DNA of 64,000 nucleotides from assembly GCF_009827545.1 (NCBI RefSeq), contig NZ_WTYS01000001.1:1203772-1267771 (forward strand), in the 5' to 3' direction. Source of the DNA: Pontixanthobacter gangjinensis. Its GTDB lineage: Bacteria; Pseudomonadota; Alphaproteobacteria; Sphingomonadales; Sphingomonadaceae. A program made the translations under genes and the position numbers. Shown piece by piece: positions 63,148-64,000 of the stretch. The notes under the pieces are model-generated. The model ran no database searches and was not told the DNA's origin. It worked only from the letters and a program-made list of their open reading frames with translations. How positions within the stretch are numbered: the first letter of the stretch is position 1; each line of letters begins with the position of its first letter.

Positions 63148-63692
63148 TGGGGTCGGGAAGCCGCCTTCGCCAAATCGGCTGGATGGTCGCATTGTCGATC
63201 TGCGCGGCGTTTTTTATGGCGCTGACGTTCCGGGTCAATGCGGTAAAGAGCGAAGTGCGCTTGGCGGAGCGTGAGATTATCGCGTTGGAAAACGAGCGGA
63301 TTATGCTCGAAACCGAATTTCAAACGCGGGCTAACCAGCAGCAATTGGCCGATTGGAACCGGATTGAATTTGGCTACCGTGCGCCCGATGCTAGCCAATA
63401 TGTTGAGAATGAGCGACAGTTGGCAAGCCTTGGCCTGCCGCGAACTTCCGGTGCGCCTGATCCGATCCGCGTTGCGCGTGCCGTAGAGGCAGAAGATGAC
63501 GGCTTCTTCCCAGATCTGGTTTCGCCAATGTCGGGCAAGCCGCTTGGCGAGCAGGAAGGCCAAGACCTGCCCCGTGATCAAAGCGATGGACCCGATAAGG
63601 CTCGCAACCCTTTGTCCGCACGCCGGCCCCTTTCTGAACGGTTGTCCATGGGACAGGCGCTAGGCAATATCACCACAGAGGCGCCAGAATGA
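63144..63692 (+). CDS. ftsL: Cell division protein FtsL-like
   Basis: 182 residues: one membrane helix ([19 protein letters not shown]), a coiled-coil stretch ([25 protein letters not shown], in part) and a long Pro/Asp-rich tail not found in short FtsL proteins. Position between rsmH and ftsI and the helix plus coiled-coil plan identify it; sequence conservation is low. It forms the FtsQLB complex at the septum. It overlaps ftsI by 4 bp. Confidence 0.82.
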   Translation: MMGSGSRLRQIGWMVALSICAAFFMALTFRVNAVKSEVRLAEREIIALENERIMLETEFQTRANQQQLADWNRIEFGYRAPDASQYVENERQLASLGLPRTSGAPDPIRVARAVEAEDDGFFPDLVSPMSGKPLGEQEGQDLPRDQSDGPDKARNPLSARRPLSERLSMGQALGNITTEAPE

Positions 63693-64000
63693 CCGCTGTG
63701 GCATTTAGTACTGCGGTTCCCGGTCGGCCAATTGATCTTTCAGCGATCCGACTGCAGCTAATCAACATGGCGCGGTTGCGCGTGTTGTGGGTTGCGGTTA
63801 TTTTCGCCCTGGTTGCCGCCACGGCAATCTTACGTATCGGCTATCTCGGTGTCAGTGGCCACTCGACCGGAACCACGTCGCTGGCCGATGCACTGTTGCC
63901 GCCCCGCGGTGAAATAACCGATCGTAATGGAATACCTCTCGCACGGGCCTTTCCAGCCTATGCATTATGGTACAATCCGAAGGCGCTAGGCGACCCATCA
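63689..64000 (+). CDS. ftsI: Peptidoglycan transpeptidase FtsI (PBP3), N-terminal part
   Basis: Only 104 codons from ATG 63689 are visible; the rest is beyond the right edge. It begins with a membrane helix (LRVLWVAVIFALVAATAILRIGYL) and the dimerisation-domain signature LPPRGEITDRNGIPLA, which is diagnostic for class B penicillin-binding proteins. It makes septal peptidoglycan crosslinks. Gene order confirms FtsI. Confidence 0.93.
   Translation, partial: MTAVAFSTAVPGRPIDLSAIRLQLINMARLRVLWVAVIFALVAATAILRIGYLGVSGHSTGTTSLADALLPPRGEITDRNGIPLARAFPAYALWYNPKALGDPS

Overview
The window looks like a chromosomal segment of an alphaproteobacterium of the order Sphingomonadales, most likely an Erythrobacteraceae relative. 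This is inferred from several things: two large TonB-dependent receptors of the sphingomonad/Caulobacter type, the gene blocks ispH-thrB-rnhA and argS-SPOR-nagZ-scpA-scpB-tatABC, a glnB-glnA pair, a one-domain YegP protein, and a division cluster starting mraZ-rsmH-ftsL-ftsI. Coding density is high, base composition is moderate, and many neighbouring genes overlap by 4 bp (ATGA). I found no rRNA, tRNA, insertion sequence, prophage block or CRISPR array.

Layout. 1-5.5 kb: two TonB-dependent receptors (one running off the left edge) around a small exported protein. 5.5-8.9 kb: a minus-strand operon of two 2-oxoglutarate/Fe(II) oxygenase-type proteins and a SAM methyltransferase. 9.1-12.6 kb: thiolase, short-chain dehydrogenase, enoyl-CoA hydratase and a MarR regulator, probably an acyl-CoA degradation locus. 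12.7-20 kb: a minus-strand Flp/Tad pilus operon cpaA-B-C-D-E-tadB-tadC that lacks the cpaF ATPase and the pilin gene. 20-25.7 kb: a hydrolase, a D-amino-acid-oxidase-like enzyme, YegP, rnhA, thrB, ispH and a lipoprotein. 25.8-32.6 kb: argS, a SPOR protein, nagZ, scpAB (chromosome segregation) and tatABC (twin-arginine export). 32.7-37.3 kb: a small envelope protein, an amidohydrolase, a beta-hydroxyacid dehydrogenase and threonine dehydratase. 37.4-44.6 kb: bpt (N-end rule) and tamA-tamB (outer-membrane assembly). 44.6-46.3 kb: an endolysin-like lysozyme divergent from a Cro-type regulator coupled to a membrane protein, with a striking triple operator between them. 46.3-49.7 kb: glnA, glnB, argC and an SH3 protein. 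49.8-53.9 kb: M17 aminopeptidase, map, a nonsense-interrupted small zinc-ribbon gene, ccmBA and pterin dehydratase. 54-58.7 kb: esterase, SDR, S9 peptidase and an AlkA-type glycosylase. 58.7-61.4 kb: ferredoxin, cysteine synthase and two membrane-associated proteins. 61.4-64 kb: start of the dcw division/cell-wall cluster, with an array of candidate MraZ boxes; ftsI runs off the right edge.

Most genes are ordinary housekeeping genes. The observations most worth following are: a hidden gene of about 76 codons after map with one in-frame TAG; three 16-bp palindromes at exact 17-bp spacing before the Cro-type regulator; four MraZ-type boxes at exact 10-bp spacing before mraZ; the Tad operon without its ATPase gene; and the oxygenase/methyltransferase operon beside the TonB receptors.
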